Below are positions 32,412 to 42,922 of a DNA stretch of 64,000 nt, in pieces (position 1 is the first letter of the stretch; each line of letters begins with the position of its first letter). The position numbers and the translations under genes were made by a program. Below the pieces are notes generated by a model. It searched no databases, had not been told where the DNA came from, and was given only the letters and a program-made list of their open reading frames with translations. Source of the DNA: Paludibacteraceae bacterium (lineage in GTDB: Bacteria; Bacteroidota; Bacteroidia; Bacteroidales; Paludibacteraceae). The stretch lies in NCBI GenBank assembly GCA_017630395.1, contig JAGBVI010000051.1, positions 1-64,000 of the forward strand, in the 5' to 3' direction.

Positions 32412-35177
32412 ATGAAAAATAAATTATTTCTTATTGATGCTTATGCATTGATTTATAGGTCATATTATGCCTTTATTAAAAATCCTAGGTTTAATTCAAA
32501 GGGGTTTAATACTTCTGCAATTTTGGGTTTTGTGAATGTTTTAGAAGAAATTTTAAAAACAGAATCTCCTTCTCATATTGCTGTTGCTTTTGATCCTTCC
32601 GGACCTACTTTTAGGCATGAAGCTTACGAAGAGTATAAAGCTCAAAGAGAGGCAACTCCTGAAGATATCAAATTGTCTGTACCTATTATAAAACAGATTG
32701 TTACAGCTTATAATATTCCTATTTTAGAGGTTCCTGGTTTTGAGGCTGATGATGTTATTGGTACTATTTCAAAACTTGCTGAGGAATCTGATTTTAATGT
32801 TTTTATGCTGACTCCTGATAAGGATTATGCTCAATTGGTTTCTGATAATGTCTTTATTTATAGACCCAGACATGGAGGTGGGTATGAAACGTTAGATGTT
32901 CAGGGTGTAAAAGATAAATGGGGTATTTCATCTCCTGCTCAGGTTATCGATCTTTTGGGCTTAATGGGTGATTCTTCTGACAATATTCCTGGTTGTCCGG
33001 GAGTGGGGGAGAAAACTGCCGTTAAATTATTAAATGATTTTAATTCTATAGATAATTTATTAAATTCTACTGATTCTTTAAAAGGTGCTTTAAAACAAAA
33101 AATTATTGATAATTGTGAAAAAATTAGGTTTTCAAAGTTTTTAGCCACAATAAGAACTGATGTTCCTATAGAATTTTCACCTGATAAATTTTTATTGAAG
33201 ACACCTGATAAAAATTCACTTTGTGAAATATTTTCTGAATTAGAATTTAAGTCACTTTTAAAAAAATATTCGGGAGATAAGAAATCATCTCAGAAAGTGG
33301 ATCTTCAACCCTCTCTCTTTGATGAATTCCTTGATGAAGATACAGGAATTTTCAAATATTCAAATCTCAGCGAGTTAAATTTGTCTGAAATTAAGTACCA
33401 ATTAATTGATAATCAGACTGATATGGGCGAATTTTTGCTTAAAATTTCTACTCAGGATTTTTTCTGTTTTGACGTAGAAACAACAGGAATTAGCCCTTAT
33501 TGTGATGAATTAGTAGGAATTTCCTTTAGTTGGGTTAAAAACGAAGCTTATTTTATTCTTCTTCCTATTGATAGATTAGAAGCAGAAAATTTTCTACGTC
33601 AGTTAAAGCCACTTTTCAGTAATGAGTCTAAATTAAAAATTGGTCAGAATTTGAAATTTGATATTTCCTTTCTTGAGAGTTATGGTATTTCAGTGAAGGG
33701 TCCTTTTTTTGATACGATGATTGCTCACTATTTATTGCAACCTGAACTTAAGCATAATTTAGATTATTTGGCAGAGGTATTTTTGAACTACAAAATGATT
33801 TCATACGAAGATTTGTGCGGAGAGAAGGGTAGGGGGCAGTTACCAATACGTTCTGTTTCCAAAGAAGCTTTGACTAATTATGCTTGTGAAGATGCTGATA
33901 TTACTTTGCAACTTAAATCTATATTAGAGCAGCAAATTCATACAGAAAATCTTGATTATCTATTTTATAATATTGAATTGCCTTTGCTTTCTGTTCTTAT
34001 AGATGTCGAGAGGGCAGGAGTTTCATTGGATGTTGTTTCGTTATCTTCTTCATCAAAGTTACTTACAACAAAGATGAATGAAATTGAGAAACATGTTTTT
34101 GATTTAGTAGGTTTTGAATTTAATCTTTCCTCTCCAAAGCAAGTAGGAGAAGTTATTTTTGATAAATTACAAATAATTGAAAATGCGAAAAAAACTAAAA
34201 CTGGTCAATATTCTACGTCTGAAGAAGTTTTAGAATCATTGCGAGGTAAGCATCAAGTTATTGATTATATATTGGAGTATAGAGGAATTAAGAAATTATT
34301 ATCCACTTATATTGATTCTTTACCCCTTTTACTAAATTCAAAAACGCATAAACTGCATACAAGTTTCAATCAATGTATTACATCAACTGGAAGGTTAAGT
34401 TCAAGTAACCCAAATTTACAAAATATTCCGATAAGGGATGAATTAGGAAAAGAGGTTAGGAAAGCCTTTATTTCTGATCAAAATTGTTATTTTTTGTCTG
34501 CTGATTATTCACAGATAGAATTAAGAATAATGGCTCATTTAAGTGAGGATGAAAATTTAATTGAAGCATTTCAATCTGGTTATGACATACACTCTGCTAC
34601 AGCTGCAAAAATTTTCAAAGTACCTTTAGATGAAGTTACATCAGATATGAGAAGAAAAGCAAAAACTGCAAACTTTGGTATTATTTATGGAATTTCCGTT
34701 TTCGGATTAGCAGAGAGATTATCTATTCCACGTTTCGAAGCCAAGGAGTTAATTGATGGATATTTTTCTTTATATCCTAAGGTAAAAGATTATATGAGTA
34801 ATATTATTTCTTCTGCCAAAGATAAAGGTTATGTTCAAACTCTTTTTAATAGAAAAAGATTTCTTCCAGATATTAATTCACGAAATAGTGTTGTTAGAGG
34901 TTTTTCGGAGAGAAATGCAATTAATGCTCCAATACAAGGAACAGCTGCAGATATTATTAAACTTGCGATGGTTAATATACATAATAGATTTATATCTGAA
35001 AAATTACAATCAAAGATGATTTTACAGGTTCATGATGAGTTGAATTTTAATGTTGTAGGGGAGGAGTTGGATATTGTTAAATCAATAGTTATTTCCGAAA
35101 TGGAGTCAGTTATACAATTAAAAGTTCCTTTAGAAGTTGAGTGTGGAGTAGGGAAGAATTGGTTAGAAGCGCATTAA
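32412..35177 (+). CDS. polA: DNA polymerase I
   Basis: A repair and Okazaki-fragment polymerase of 921 residues with all three domains. The 5' nuclease is at about 1-290 (LIDAYALIYRSYYAF, then FEADDVIGT and DSSDNIPGCPGVGEKTA). The 3'-5' proofreading domain (about 330-510) begins with an intact FDVETTG exonuclease motif I. The polymerase domain (about 545-921) has SADYSQIELR (motif A), the O-helix RRKAKTANFGIIYG (motif B) and LQVHDELNF (motif C). The gene is unusually AT-rich, like the whole 29-42 kb block. Confidence 0.97.
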   Translation: MKNKLFLIDAYALIYRSYYAFIKNPRFNSKGFNTSAILGFVNVLEEILKTESPSHIAVAFDPSGPTFRHEAYEEYKAQREATPEDIKLSVPIIKQIVTAYNIPILEVPGFEADDVIGTISKLAEESDFNVFMLTPDKDYAQLVSDNVFIYRPRHGGGYETLDVQGVKDKWGISSPAQVIDLLGLMGDSSDNIPGCPGVGEKTAVKLLNDFNSIDNLLNSTDSLKGALKQKIIDNCEKIRFSKFLATIRTDVPIEFSPDKFLLKTPDKNSLCEIFSELEFKSLLKKYSGDKKSSQKVDLQPSLFDEFLDEDTGIFKYSNLSELNLSEIKYQLIDNQTDMGEFLLKISTQDFFCFDVETTGISPYCDELVGISFSWVKNEAYFILLPIDRLEAENFLRQLKPLFSNESKLKIGQNLKFDISFLESYGISVKGPFFDTMIAHYLLQPELKHNLDYLAEVFLNYKMISYEDLCGEKGRGQLPIRSVSKEALTNYACEDADITLQLKSILEQQIHTENLDYLFYNIELPLLSVLIDVERAGVSLDVVSLSSSSKLLTTKMNEIEKHVFDLVGFEFNLSSPKQVGEVIFDKLQIIENAKKTKTGQYSTSEEVLESLRGKHQVIDYILEYRGIKKLLSTYIDSLPLLLNSKTHKLHTSFNQCITSTGRLSSSNPNLQNIPIRDELGKEVRKAFISDQNCYFLSADYSQIELRIMAHLSEDENLIEAFQSGYDIHSATAAKIFKVPLDEVTSDMRRKAKTANFGIIYGISVFGLAERLSIPRFEAKELIDGYFSLYPKVKDYMSNIISSAKDKGYVQTLFNRKRFLPDINSRNSVVRGFSERNAINAPIQGTAADIIKLAMVNIHNRFISEKLQSKMILQVHDELNFNVVGEELDIVKSIVISEMESVIQLKVPLEVECGVGKNWLEAH

Positions 35178-35191
35178 TCTTTTATTACCTA

Positions 35192-35222
35192 ACTGCTCGA
35201 TTTTAATCGAGCAGTTTTTTTT
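35192..35222 (+). terminator. polA terminator
   Basis: A perfect stem ACTGCTCGA/TCGAGCAGT (35192-35215) with a short AT loop, then eight T. Confidence 0.85.
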
Positions 35223-35237
35223 GTTCAACGTGAAACA
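35222..35237. other. parS-like site 1
   Basis: TGTTCAACGTGAAACA, one base from the 16-bp chromosomal centromere TGTTCCACGTGAAACA bound by ParB. It directly follows the polA terminator. Confidence 0.75.
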
Positions 35238-35702
35238 TATTTTTTTATTTAATTTAAAAAATTTTTAAAATTTATTTCGAATATATTTTACGTTTTTTTT
35301 TAAAAAAAAGGATTACTTTTTTTATTCTTTTGCAGTTAATAGTACTTTTTTTTTCAAAATAAAATTGTTTAAATTAACTAAATAGCATCTTGATGAGCTA
35401 GAAAATGATAGAGTAAAACTCAAAAATAAATTAATAATAAAATTTTAACTACTTCTTAGTAATTTTAAATGCAATTCTTGTATCATATCAACTATTTTTT
35501 TTTTTATTTTTTTAAGGATGATTTTTTTTATTTAATAATCTAAATATGTTATTAATTTTATTGAAGAAGTTATAATTTAGAAATAATTACCCGTAATTTT
35601 TATATAAAATATATCCGACTTCTATTGGTAGTTTTTATATATTGGTTTATCTATAATATATTTTTTAGTCTATTAAATATTATTTTTATGTATATTTTTA
35701 TA

Positions 35703-35718
35703 TGTTCCACGTGAAACT
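35703..35718. other. parS-like site 2
   Basis: TGTTCCACGTGAAACT, one terminal base different from the parS consensus. Confidence 0.8.
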
Positions 35719-35868
35719 TTTATTGTATAATTTTAAAAATATCGTTGTATAAAATTTTAATAGCTTCAATAGAGTAGGAATATATATTTAGTTACTTCTA
35801 TTTTAAAATTATTTAGTATTTTTTTAGTTTTATCAGAGAAATATTTTAAAGATTTTTTATTAATGCAT

Positions 35869-35913
35869 GAGACTATTATTAAATAGTAAATTTTATAGTT
35901 TAATAATAGTCTC
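35869..35913. repeat. 15-bp perfect inverted repeat
   Basis: Arms GAGACTATTATTAAA and TTTAATAATAGTCTC with a 15-nt AT loop. No T-run follows that would mark a normal terminator. Confidence 0.7.
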
Positions 35914-36103
35914 AAAATTGTGTTGTAGAAGAGTGAGACTCAAATTTTTAGTGTATTTGTAATTAATTTAACTACTCTTTAATATTTTTTACTCTCTTAC
36001 ATGTTTCTACTGTTCTTTCTTTTATCTTAGTAATTTCTTCTAATTAATTTAGAAATTTCACGAAATCTATTTATATATCTGTTATTTTAGTAATTTTTAT
36101 ATA

Positions 36104-36119
36104 TGTTCCACGTGAAACA
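36104..36119. other. parS site 3
   Basis: TGTTCCACGTGAAACA, an exact match to the parS consensus, four bases before the dusB stop codon. Confidence 0.9.
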
Positions 36120-36122
36120 TTC

Positions 36123-37112
36123 TTAATAATTAATATTATAATCCTTTTCTATATTGTCTATTAGTTCAAATAATTCTTTTTTAGTATCTGCTCTAAGTAT
36201 TTTTATTTTTGTTTGTTTGAAATGATCTATTCCCTTGAATAGGGGAGTAGCAGCGATATGTCTTCTAGAATGTAATATTCCTCTGATTTCATCTGCTCTT
36301 TCTATATTATTTTCAACTTGTTCCTTTAGTATTTCTAAATAGAATTTAAAGTTTTTTCTTTCTAATTTACTATTATTGTATAAGTAATGTTTTATTTCTT
36401 CAAAAATCCAAGGTTGCCCAATACTACCTCTACCTATCATAATTGCATCTACTCCATATTTATCAAAGCATTCTTTTGCTCTTTCAGGAGTTGTAATATC
36501 TCCGTTTCCAATGATAGGAATTTTAATGCGTGGATTATTTTTAACCTCTTCAATTAAAGTCCAGTCGGCTTCTCCTGTGTACATTTGAGCTCTTGTTCTT
36601 CCATGAATAGTGATAGCTTGAGCACCATTGTCTTGTATTTGTTCTGCAATAGTAGTAATTATTTTACTATTATTATCCCAACCTAATCTTGTTTTAACAG
36701 TAATAGGTATGCTTACATTTTTAGCCACACTATTAATGATTTCCATCATCTTAGGTATATCTTTTAATAAACCTGCACCTCCACCTTTCCCAGCTACTTT
36801 TTTTACAGGACACCCAAAATTTAAATCAATTATATCAGGTTTAGCACTTTCTGCAATTTTAGCAGCTTCAGTAATTGATTCTACATCTCTACCATATAAT
36901 TGAATTGCTACAGGTCTCTCTTGGTCATATATCTCTAACTTTCTTTCAGTGCTTTTAATGCTTCTTATAAGTGCATCAGATGATATAAATTCTGAATAGA
37001 CCATATCTGCTCCAAATCTTTTACATAATAATCTAAATGCAGGATCTGTAACATCCTCCATAGGAGCTAAAAATACAGGATATTTTTCAAATTCAATATT
37101 TCCTATTTTCAT
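36123..37112 (-). CDS. dusB: tRNA-dihydrouridine synthase
   Basis: A flavin enzyme that reduces uridines in the tRNA D-loop. The 329 residues form a TIM barrel with LAPMEDVTDPAFRLLCKRFG (about 15-34), IDLNFGCPVKKVAGKGGGAG (about 95-114, catalytic Cys), TVKTRLGW (about 138-145) and TIHGRTRAQMYTG (about 168-180). DusB-like, since Bacteroidota usually have one such gene. Third-position composition is A-rich on the coding strand, consistent with a gene on the lagging strand. A parS site lies on each side. Confidence 0.93.
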   Translation of the reverse strand: MKIGNIEFEKYPVFLAPMEDVTDPAFRLLCKRFGADMVYSEFISSDALIRSIKSTERKLEIYDQERPVAIQLYGRDVESITEAAKIAESAKPDIIDLNFGCPVKKVAGKGGGAGLLKDIPKMMEIINSVAKNVSIPITVKTRLGWDNNSKIITTIAEQIQDNGAQAITIHGRTRAQMYTGEADWTLIEEVKNNPRIKIPIIGNGDITTPERAKECFDKYGVDAIMIGRGSIGQPWIFEEIKHYLYNNSKLERKNFKFYLEILKEQVENNIERADEIRGILHSRRHIAATPLFKGIDHFKQTKIKILRADTKKELFELIDNIEKDYNINY

Positions 37113-37120
37113 ATAAATTT

Positions 37121-37136
37121 TGTTTCACGTGGAACA
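37121..37136. other. parS site 4
   Basis: TGTTTCACGTGGAACA, the exact reverse complement of site 3, in the 24-bp gap between the U32 gene and dusB. Confidence 0.9.
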
Positions 37137-38405
37137 TTATTGATTGTTTGGAACTTCCGATGCATCAACCATTTTATATACTTTGTCAGATGGTCTGACT
37201 TTACAAGGAACTTTGATGGAAAATAATTCACCCCTTTCACATCTGGAGGCAGGATGATTATCTACATGCATTTCATCAACTTTTACTTCAATTACTCCCG
37301 TTGTTGGTCCCGTAATCAGTAATTCATCACCTATATTGATACCGTATTTTGTTTCAACTAAAAATTCACCAACACCAATTTTAGAAAAATATTTTAAACT
37401 TTTTCCAACATATACTTTTCTTTTTGTTGCTTCTGATCCATAAGTAGAACTCCATTCTCCTAATCTCTGTCCTAAATAATAACCATTCCAAAAACCACGA
37501 TTGAATACAGTTTTTAATTTTTCGTCCCACTCTGAAATCTTCTCTTCGCTGAATGTTCCATCTAAGTAAGAGTTGATAGCTTCATTATAACAACTTACAA
37601 CTCTCTTTACATATTCAGGTCCTCTTGCTCTACCTTCTATCTTAAATACTCTAACTCCTGAATCAATCAATTTATTGATGAAATGGATAGTTTTTAAATC
37701 TTTCGGCGACATCAAATACTTGTTGTCAACCTTAATTTCAATATCCCTTTCATCGTCAATTAATCTGTATGCATGTCGACATACTTGGTAACAAGCACCT
37801 CTATTGGCAGATGCATTTAACTCATGCAAACTTAAATAACATTTTCCGGATACTGCCATACAAAGTGCTCCATGACAAAACATCTCTATCTTTATCAATT
37901 CTCCTTTAGGACCTTTAATATTCTCCTCTTTAATTTGTTTCCAAATTGCTGATACCTGATCCATATTTAATTCCCTTGCCAATACAACTACATCTGCATA
38001 TTGAGAATAAAATTTTAAAGCATCTACATTGGCAATATTCAACTGCGTGGATAGATGAACTTCAACCCCAACTTTATATGCATATAACATGGCTGCTACA
38101 TCTGCTGCTATAATTGCACTTACTTCAACCTCCTTTGCAGTATCAATGATTTTTCTCATCATATCTAAATCATCGTTGTAGATTACAGTGTTGACAGTTA
38201 AATAGCTCTTGATGTTATTTTCTTTGCATATCTTTACTATTTCTCGTAAGTCATCTGTGGTAAAATTACTGGCAGAGCGAGAACGCATGTTCAAATTTTC
38301 TATGCCGAAATAGACCGAATTTGCTCCTGATTCGATGGCTGCCATCAAACTTTCATAGGAACCAACCGGTGCCATTATTTCAAAATCAGATCTTTTGTGT
38401 TCCAT
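37137..38405 (-). CDS. U32-family peptidase-like protein (TrhP/YegQ type)
   Basis: A U32 protein of 422 residues. Members of this length in E. coli (YegQ/TrhP) take part in prephenate-dependent hydroxylation of tRNA U34; others act on rRNA (RlhA). Motifs: MAPVGSYESLMAAIESGANSVYFG (starting near residue 11), VHLSTQLNIAN (about 116-126) and the signature EMFCHGALCMAVSGKCYLS (about 173-191) with its conserved cysteines, then a C-terminal beta-barrel. It lies 2 bp from dtd in one leftward operon. A tRNA-modification role is inferred from family. Confidence 0.88.
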   Translation of the reverse strand: MEHKRSDFEIMAPVGSYESLMAAIESGANSVYFGIENLNMRSRSASNFTTDDLREIVKICKENNIKSYLTVNTVIYNDDLDMMRKIIDTAKEVEVSAIIAADVAAMLYAYKVGVEVHLSTQLNIANVDALKFYSQYADVVVLARELNMDQVSAIWKQIKEENIKGPKGELIKIEMFCHGALCMAVSGKCYLSLHELNASANRGACYQVCRHAYRLIDDERDIEIKVDNKYLMSPKDLKTIHFINKLIDSGVRVFKIEGRARGPEYVKRVVSCYNEAINSYLDGTFSEEKISEWDEKLKTVFNRGFWNGYYLGQRLGEWSSTYGSEATKRKVYVGKSLKYFSKIGVGEFLVETKYGINIGDELLITGPTTGVIEVKVDEMHVDNHPASRCERGELFSIKVPCKVRPSDKVYKMVDASEVPNNQ

Positions 38406-38407
38406 CT

Positions 38408-38860
38408 TTATTCTTTATTTTTTGTGTCTATACATATCGTTACCGGACCGTCATTTAAAAGTTCAACTTTCATGTCGGCTCCAAATTCCCCCGTTTTAAC
38501 CTCTTTCCCTATAATTCCTTCTGTAACCTGACAAAACTTTTCGTACATAGGTATCGCAAAATCAGGCTTGGAAGCTTTTATGTAGGATGGACGATTCCCT
38601 TTCTTTGTCTGAGCCATTAGTGTAAACTGGCTAACAATGAGTATTTCTCCATCTATTTCTTTTAATGATTTGTTCATAACTCCGTTTTCATCGCCAAAAA
38701 TCCGTAGATTAACTATCTTTGAACTTAACCATTCTATATCTTCATCTCTATCTGCATCTTCAATTCCTAATAATACCAATAATCCCGATTCTATCGAAGA
38801 TTTTGTCTTATTGTTAATCGTTACTGATGCCTTACTCACTCTTTGTATTACAGCTCTCAT
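38408..38860 (-). CDS. dtd: D-aminoacyl-tRNA deacylase
   Basis: Hydrolyses D-aminoacyl-tRNA to stop D-amino acids entering proteins. The 150 residues start MRAVIQRVSKASVTI. The active-site motifs SQFTLMAQTKKGNRPS (about 77-92) and NDGPVTICID (about 136-145, the Gly-cisPro motif) are intact. Eight bp separate it from uvrC. Confidence 0.95.
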   Translation of the reverse strand: MRAVIQRVSKASVTINNKTKSSIESGLLVLLGIEDADRDEDIEWLSSKIVNLRIFGDENGVMNKSLKEIDGEILIVSQFTLMAQTKKGNRPSYIKASKPDFAIPMYEKFCQVTEGIIGKEVKTGEFGADMKVELLNDGPVTICIDTKNKE

Positions 38861-38868
38861 AGACTCTT

Positions 38869-40689
38869 TTATTTATTTTCTTTATGGAAATATTGAAAGA
38901 TTATTTGCGCTTTGCTATTTCCTATTTCATTTTCTAATTCATTAATACTCAATTCTTTAATTCTTTTTACGCTCTTAAAACGTTTAATTAATTGCTCCCT
39001 TGTCTTGGGACCAATTCCCTTTATTTCTAATTCACTTTTAACTTGATTTTTGCTCCTTTTTTCTCGATGAAATTTTATCGCATATCTGTGAACTTCATCC
39101 TGAATAGAGGCAAAAAATCGAAATACTTCATCGTTCGGGTCCATTCCTACAACTTTTGGAGGAAAACCAAATAACAATTCTTTTGTCTTATGTTTTTCGT
39201 TTTTTGCCAATCCGGCTATAGGTATCGAAAGTTTTAACTCATCTTCTATCACTTCTCTTATCACTTCCATTTGTCCTATTCCACCATCCGCAATAATTAA
39301 CTGAGGTAGGGGAGACTCCTCTTCTATAAGCCTGGTATATCTTCTTCTTACAACTTCTCTCATTGAAGCATAATCGTCCGGACCTACTACACTCTTAATG
39401 TTGTACTTTCGATAATCTTTCTTTGAAGGTTTTGCCATTTTATATACAACACACGCAGCAACTGCGTCGCTTCCTTGTATGTTTGAGTTATCAAAACACT
39501 CAATCTGTATAGGTAAATTATTGAGCTTCAATAAATTACGAATATTGTTAAGTAATTTTGCTGCTCTTTGTTCCGGATTAAATTTTTCTCTCTGTTTAAG
39601 TCTGTCAAACTTATATTGTTTTACATTCTGAATTGATAAATCCAACAATTTCTTTTTGTCGCCACGTTGAGGGACAGTAATTGTTACACCATTTAATTCA
39701 TAATTAATATCAAAAGGCAATAAAATCTCTTTTGATTGACTTTTAAATCTATTTCTTAATTCAATGATAGCACTTGCAAGAATTTCCTCTTTTTCCTCTT
39801 CTGTTCTGATTTTATACTCTAACGTGTAGGCTTGAGTAATAGTGCCGTTTGTCACTTTTAAGTAGTTTATAAAAGCGTCACTATCATCAATTTCTATAGC
39901 GAAAGTATCAATATTAGTCAGCAGAGGATTAACAATGGTTGATTTAGATTTATATTGAGCTAAAATTTCTAATTTTTCTTTCACTTTTTGAGCCTTTTCA
40001 AACTCTAAATTTTCAGCATAACTAATCATCTCTTTTTTCAAGTCATCTTCTATTTCACTGATTTCTCCTTTTAAGATCGACTTAATTTTTTTTATGTTTT
40101 CATCGTATTCTTCTCGGCTTTGCAAACCTTCGCAGCATCCTGCACATTTTTTGATATGGTATTGCAAACAAACCTTGTAATTTTTTCGATGAATACTTTC
40201 CGAGGTAAGATCTAACTTGCAAGTTCTAAGAGGAAAAATTTGTTCTATAAGTTCCAAAATTGTTTTAATGGCAGGACCATACGTGTAGGGACCATAATAT
40301 TTAGAACCATCCTTGACAAGATTTCTTGTTTTAAAAACGCGTGGAAAAAACTCGTTTTTTATACAAATCCAAGGATAAGTTTTTCCATCTTTAAGTAAAA
40401 TATTGTAGCGAGGCTGAAATTTTTTAATCAAACTATTTTCAAGCAGAAGAGCATCTTGTTCATTCTCAACGACAATATATTTTATGTCATGAATTTGTTT
40501 GACCAAGACCTTAGTTTTAACACTTTGCTGCTCTTTGTTAAAATAAGAAGAAACCCTCCGTTTAAGATTTTTTGCCTTTCCAACGTAGATTATTTCCTCT
40601 TTTTCATTCAAATATTGGTATATACCCGGACTTTCCGGGAGTGATAAAACTATCTGTTTAAGAGGTGATATTTCTTTTGTATTTATCAT
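38869..40689 (-). CDS. uvrC: excinuclease ABC subunit C
   Basis: The dual-incision nuclease of nucleotide excision repair. The 606 residues include the GIY-YIG domain ([20 protein letters not shown], about 18-37), a UVR motif (about 205-240), the RNase H-like 5'-incision domain ([21 protein letters not shown], about 380-480) and C-terminal helix-hairpin-helix repeats ([19 protein letters not shown]). Its start overlaps the mnmG stop by 4 bp, so the two are coupled. Confidence 0.96.
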   Translation of the reverse strand: MINTKEISPLKQIVLSLPESPGIYQYLNEKEEIIYVGKAKNLKRRVSSYFNKEQQSVKTKVLVKQIHDIKYIVVENEQDALLLENSLIKKFQPRYNILLKDGKTYPWICIKNEFFPRVFKTRNLVKDGSKYYGPYTYGPAIKTILELIEQIFPLRTCKLDLTSESIHRKNYKVCLQYHIKKCAGCCEGLQSREEYDENIKKIKSILKGEISEIEDDLKKEMISYAENLEFEKAQKVKEKLEILAQYKSKSTIVNPLLTNIDTFAIEIDDSDAFINYLKVTNGTITQAYTLEYKIRTEEEKEEILASAIIELRNRFKSQSKEILLPFDINYELNGVTITVPQRGDKKKLLDLSIQNVKQYKFDRLKQREKFNPEQRAAKLLNNIRNLLKLNNLPIQIECFDNSNIQGSDAVAACVVYKMAKPSKKDYRKYNIKSVVGPDDYASMREVVRRRYTRLIEEESPLPQLIIADGGIGQMEVIREVIEDELKLSIPIAGLAKNEKHKTKELLFGFPPKVVGMDPNDEVFRFFASIQDEVHRYAIKFHREKRSKNQVKSELEIKGIGPKTREQLIKRFKSVKRIKELSINELENEIGNSKAQIIFQYFHKENK

Positions 40690-42560
40690 CTTCCCATCAA
40701 AATCAAAAGAATATTTATGTCGCTCGGGGAAATTCCCGGGATTCTACTTGCTTGTCCTATTGTTTCCGGATCAATTTTTTCCAATTTTTGTCTTGCCTCT
40801 GTAGAGAGAGATTTTAACGTTGAGTAATCAAATTTTCCTTTAATTTTGATATTTTCCAAACGTTGTAACTTATTGGCTATCAATGTTTCTCTTTCTATAT
40901 ACCCTTTGTATTTAATTTGAATTTCGCTCGCTTCAATAATCTCTTCTTTACGGTTTGGAATTTTTTCAAGCGTATTTTTTAATGCAGGAATAGTTTCTGT
41001 AAGGATTTCGATGTTCAGTTGAGGTCTCATTACCAAATCAACCAATTTGCATCCATTTTTCAGCGCTGTTGTTCCCTTACTTTCAAGAAAATCATTAATA
41101 TAAGCCGGTTTTATCGAATAATTATTGATGAAATCGGTAATTCTTTCTATCTCATTTTTCTTTTCGTTGTAAAGGTGAAATCTCTCCTTAGTAGCCAAAC
41201 CAATTTTATAAGATTTTTCTGTCAATCTGCTATCTGCATCATCCTGTCTTAATAGAATACGATATTCGGCGCGAGAAGTAAACATTCTGTAGGGTTCATC
41301 AACACCTTTGGTAACTAAATCGTCGATGAGAACGCCAATATATGCTTCGTCTCTATGCAAAATAAATGGATCTCCACCATGACAATTAATGTGCGCATTT
41401 ATACCGGCAATCAATCCCTGACCTGCAGCCTCTTCATATCCTGTTGTACCATTTACCTGACCTGCCAAAAATAGATTTTTTATTAATTTTGACTCCAAAG
41501 TATGATTTAGTTGTGTTGGGTCGAAGTAATCATATTCAATAGCATATCCCGGTCTGTATATCACAGCATTTTCCAATCCTTTAATTGTTTTAAGAGCTTC
41601 CAACTGAATGTTGAGAGGAAGAGATGAGGAAAAACCATTTAGATAATATTCTTGAGTTGTTTCTCCCTCCGGTTCTAAAAATAGTTGGTGTCTCTCTTTC
41701 TCGGAGAATGTCACTATTTTTGTCTCAATACTTGGGCAGTATCTAGGACCAATACTTTGAATTTGTCCGTTATACAAAGGAGAATCCGGTAATCCTTTTC
41801 TTAAAATCTCATGTGTTATTTCGCTCGTGTAGGTTATATAACAACTTTTTTGTTCTAAAGGTCTCGGTTTAAAATCGAGGTAAGAAAATTTGTGAAAATC
41901 GTTCTCTCCATCTTGTTTATCCATGCAAGAAAAATTGATGGTTCTTCCGTCAATTCTTACCGGTGTACCCGTTTTCATTCGATCTGTTTTAATACCATAC
42001 TGAGCAAGTTGCTCTGTAATTCCGTATGAAGCAGGTTCTGAGATACGACCGGCATGAATTTGAGTCTTACCGCAATGTATTAAGCCTGTAAGAAATGTAC
42101 CGGCAGTTAATATAGCGCATTTACACTCAAACTCAGCTCCCATGGAAGTTATCACACCTTTAATCTCACCATCTTTTATAATAAATTGATTTACAGTATC
42201 TTGCCAAATATTTAGGTTATCAGTATTCTCCAAAACTGATCTCCACATTTCGCTAAATTTTTGGCGATCAGCTTGAGAGCGCGGACTCCACATGGCAGGA
42301 CCTTTTGATCTATTAAGCATTCTATATTGAATAGCAGTCATATCTGTGATAATACCACATTGACCGCCCAATGCATCAATTTCTCGAACAATTTGCCCCT
42401 TTGCAATTCCACCGATAGCCGGATTACAGCTCATTTGAGCAATCTTATGCATATCCATGGTTATCAAAAGAGTTTTTGATCCAAGATTAGCAGCAGCTGC
42501 TGCAGCTTCACATCCGGCGTGGCCGGCTCCAATCACAATAATGTCGTACTTAAAGATCAT
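40686..42560 (-). CDS. mnmG: tRNA uridine 5-carboxymethylaminomethyl modification enzyme MnmG (GidA)
   Basis: The FAD enzyme that with MnmE modifies wobble U34 of tRNA. I use the ATG at 42560 ([16 protein letters not shown]), giving 624 residues, the family norm; an open extension of 48 codons upstream is basic and Cys-rich and spans a promoter box. Motifs: [10 protein letters not shown] (about 11-20, dinucleotide binding), [30 protein letters not shown] and [16 protein letters not shown] (about 365-380). gidA lies beside oriC in many bacteria, which fits the parS sites 5 kb away. Confidence 0.96.
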   Translation of the reverse strand: MIFKYDIIVIGAGHAGCEAAAAAANLGSKTLLITMDMHKIAQMSCNPAIGGIAKGQIVREIDALGGQCGIITDMTAIQYRMLNRSKGPAMWSPRSQADRQKFSEMWRSVLENTDNLNIWQDTVNQFIIKDGEIKGVITSMGAEFECKCAILTAGTFLTGLIHCGKTQIHAGRISEPASYGITEQLAQYGIKTDRMKTGTPVRIDGRTINFSCMDKQDGENDFHKFSYLDFKPRPLEQKSCYITYTSEITHEILRKGLPDSPLYNGQIQSIGPRYCPSIETKIVTFSEKERHQLFLEPEGETTQEYYLNGFSSSLPLNIQLEALKTIKGLENAVIYRPGYAIEYDYFDPTQLNHTLESKLIKNLFLAGQVNGTTGYEEAAGQGLIAGINAHINCHGGDPFILHRDEAYIGVLIDDLVTKGVDEPYRMFTSRAEYRILLRQDDADSRLTEKSYKIGLATKERFHLYNEKKNEIERITDFINNYSIKPAYINDFLESKGTTALKNGCKLVDLVMRPQLNIEILTETIPALKNTLEKIPNRKEEIIEASEIQIKYKGYIERETLIANKLQRLENIKIKGKFDYSTLKSLSTEARQKLEKIDPETIGQASRIPGISPSDINILLILMGR

Positions 42561-42601
42561 ATTTTTACCTTTTAAAGGGGCATAACACTTCAATATCGTT
42601 A

Positions 42602-42609
42602 CAAAATTA
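42602..42609 (-). promoter_or_regulatory. mnmG promoter box
   Basis: Minus-strand TAATTTTG, 42 bp 5' of the ATG chosen for mnmG; the -33 region is not convincing. Confidence 0.4.
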
Positions 42610-42831
42610 CAGTTTTTTTGTGAAATTGCGAGATTATTAACAAAATATGAACAAGTTTTCAACTTTATCGAGCAAATACCCCGGTATTTTACATAATTCT
42701 TCATTCTATTTTGAGAGTATTTTCATTATATCTGTAATAAAAATTCTTACTATTTCCTACTTTTTGTAAATTAATATATTCTTTTAATGTTATTTTGTTT
42801 TATAAAAAGGGTTGTATTGGATAAATTTTGT

Positions 42832-42839
42832 TATTTTTG
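42832..42839 (+). promoter_or_regulatory. maeB promoter box
   Basis: TATTTTTG, a match to TAnnTTTG, 84 bp 5' of the maeB ATG. Confidence 0.4.
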
Positions 42840-42922
42840 TGCCGAAAAACATATTATGATTTAAAATTAGATAATTTAGTTCGTTGGATAAACGAGTTAA
42901 ATTTCTGTAAAACAATAAAAAA

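Larger units (their letters stand above)
35238..36103. other. long AT-rich non-coding gap with a 15-bp inverted repeat
   Basis: About 870 bp with no credible gene in any frame, made of A/T tracts. It contains parS-like site 2 (35703-35718) and, at 35869-35883 with 35899-35913, a perfect 15-bp inverted repeat (arm GAGACTATTATTAAA, 15-nt loop) with GAGTGAGACTC close after it. No exact DnaA boxes are seen. It is the longest gene-free stretch here and the alternative origin candidate. Confidence 0.6.

Noticed and set aside
42561-42704. N-terminal extension of MnmG
   Set aside because: It would precede the FAD-binding fold with 48 unrelated residues and spans a promoter box; [16 protein letters not shown] is the family start.
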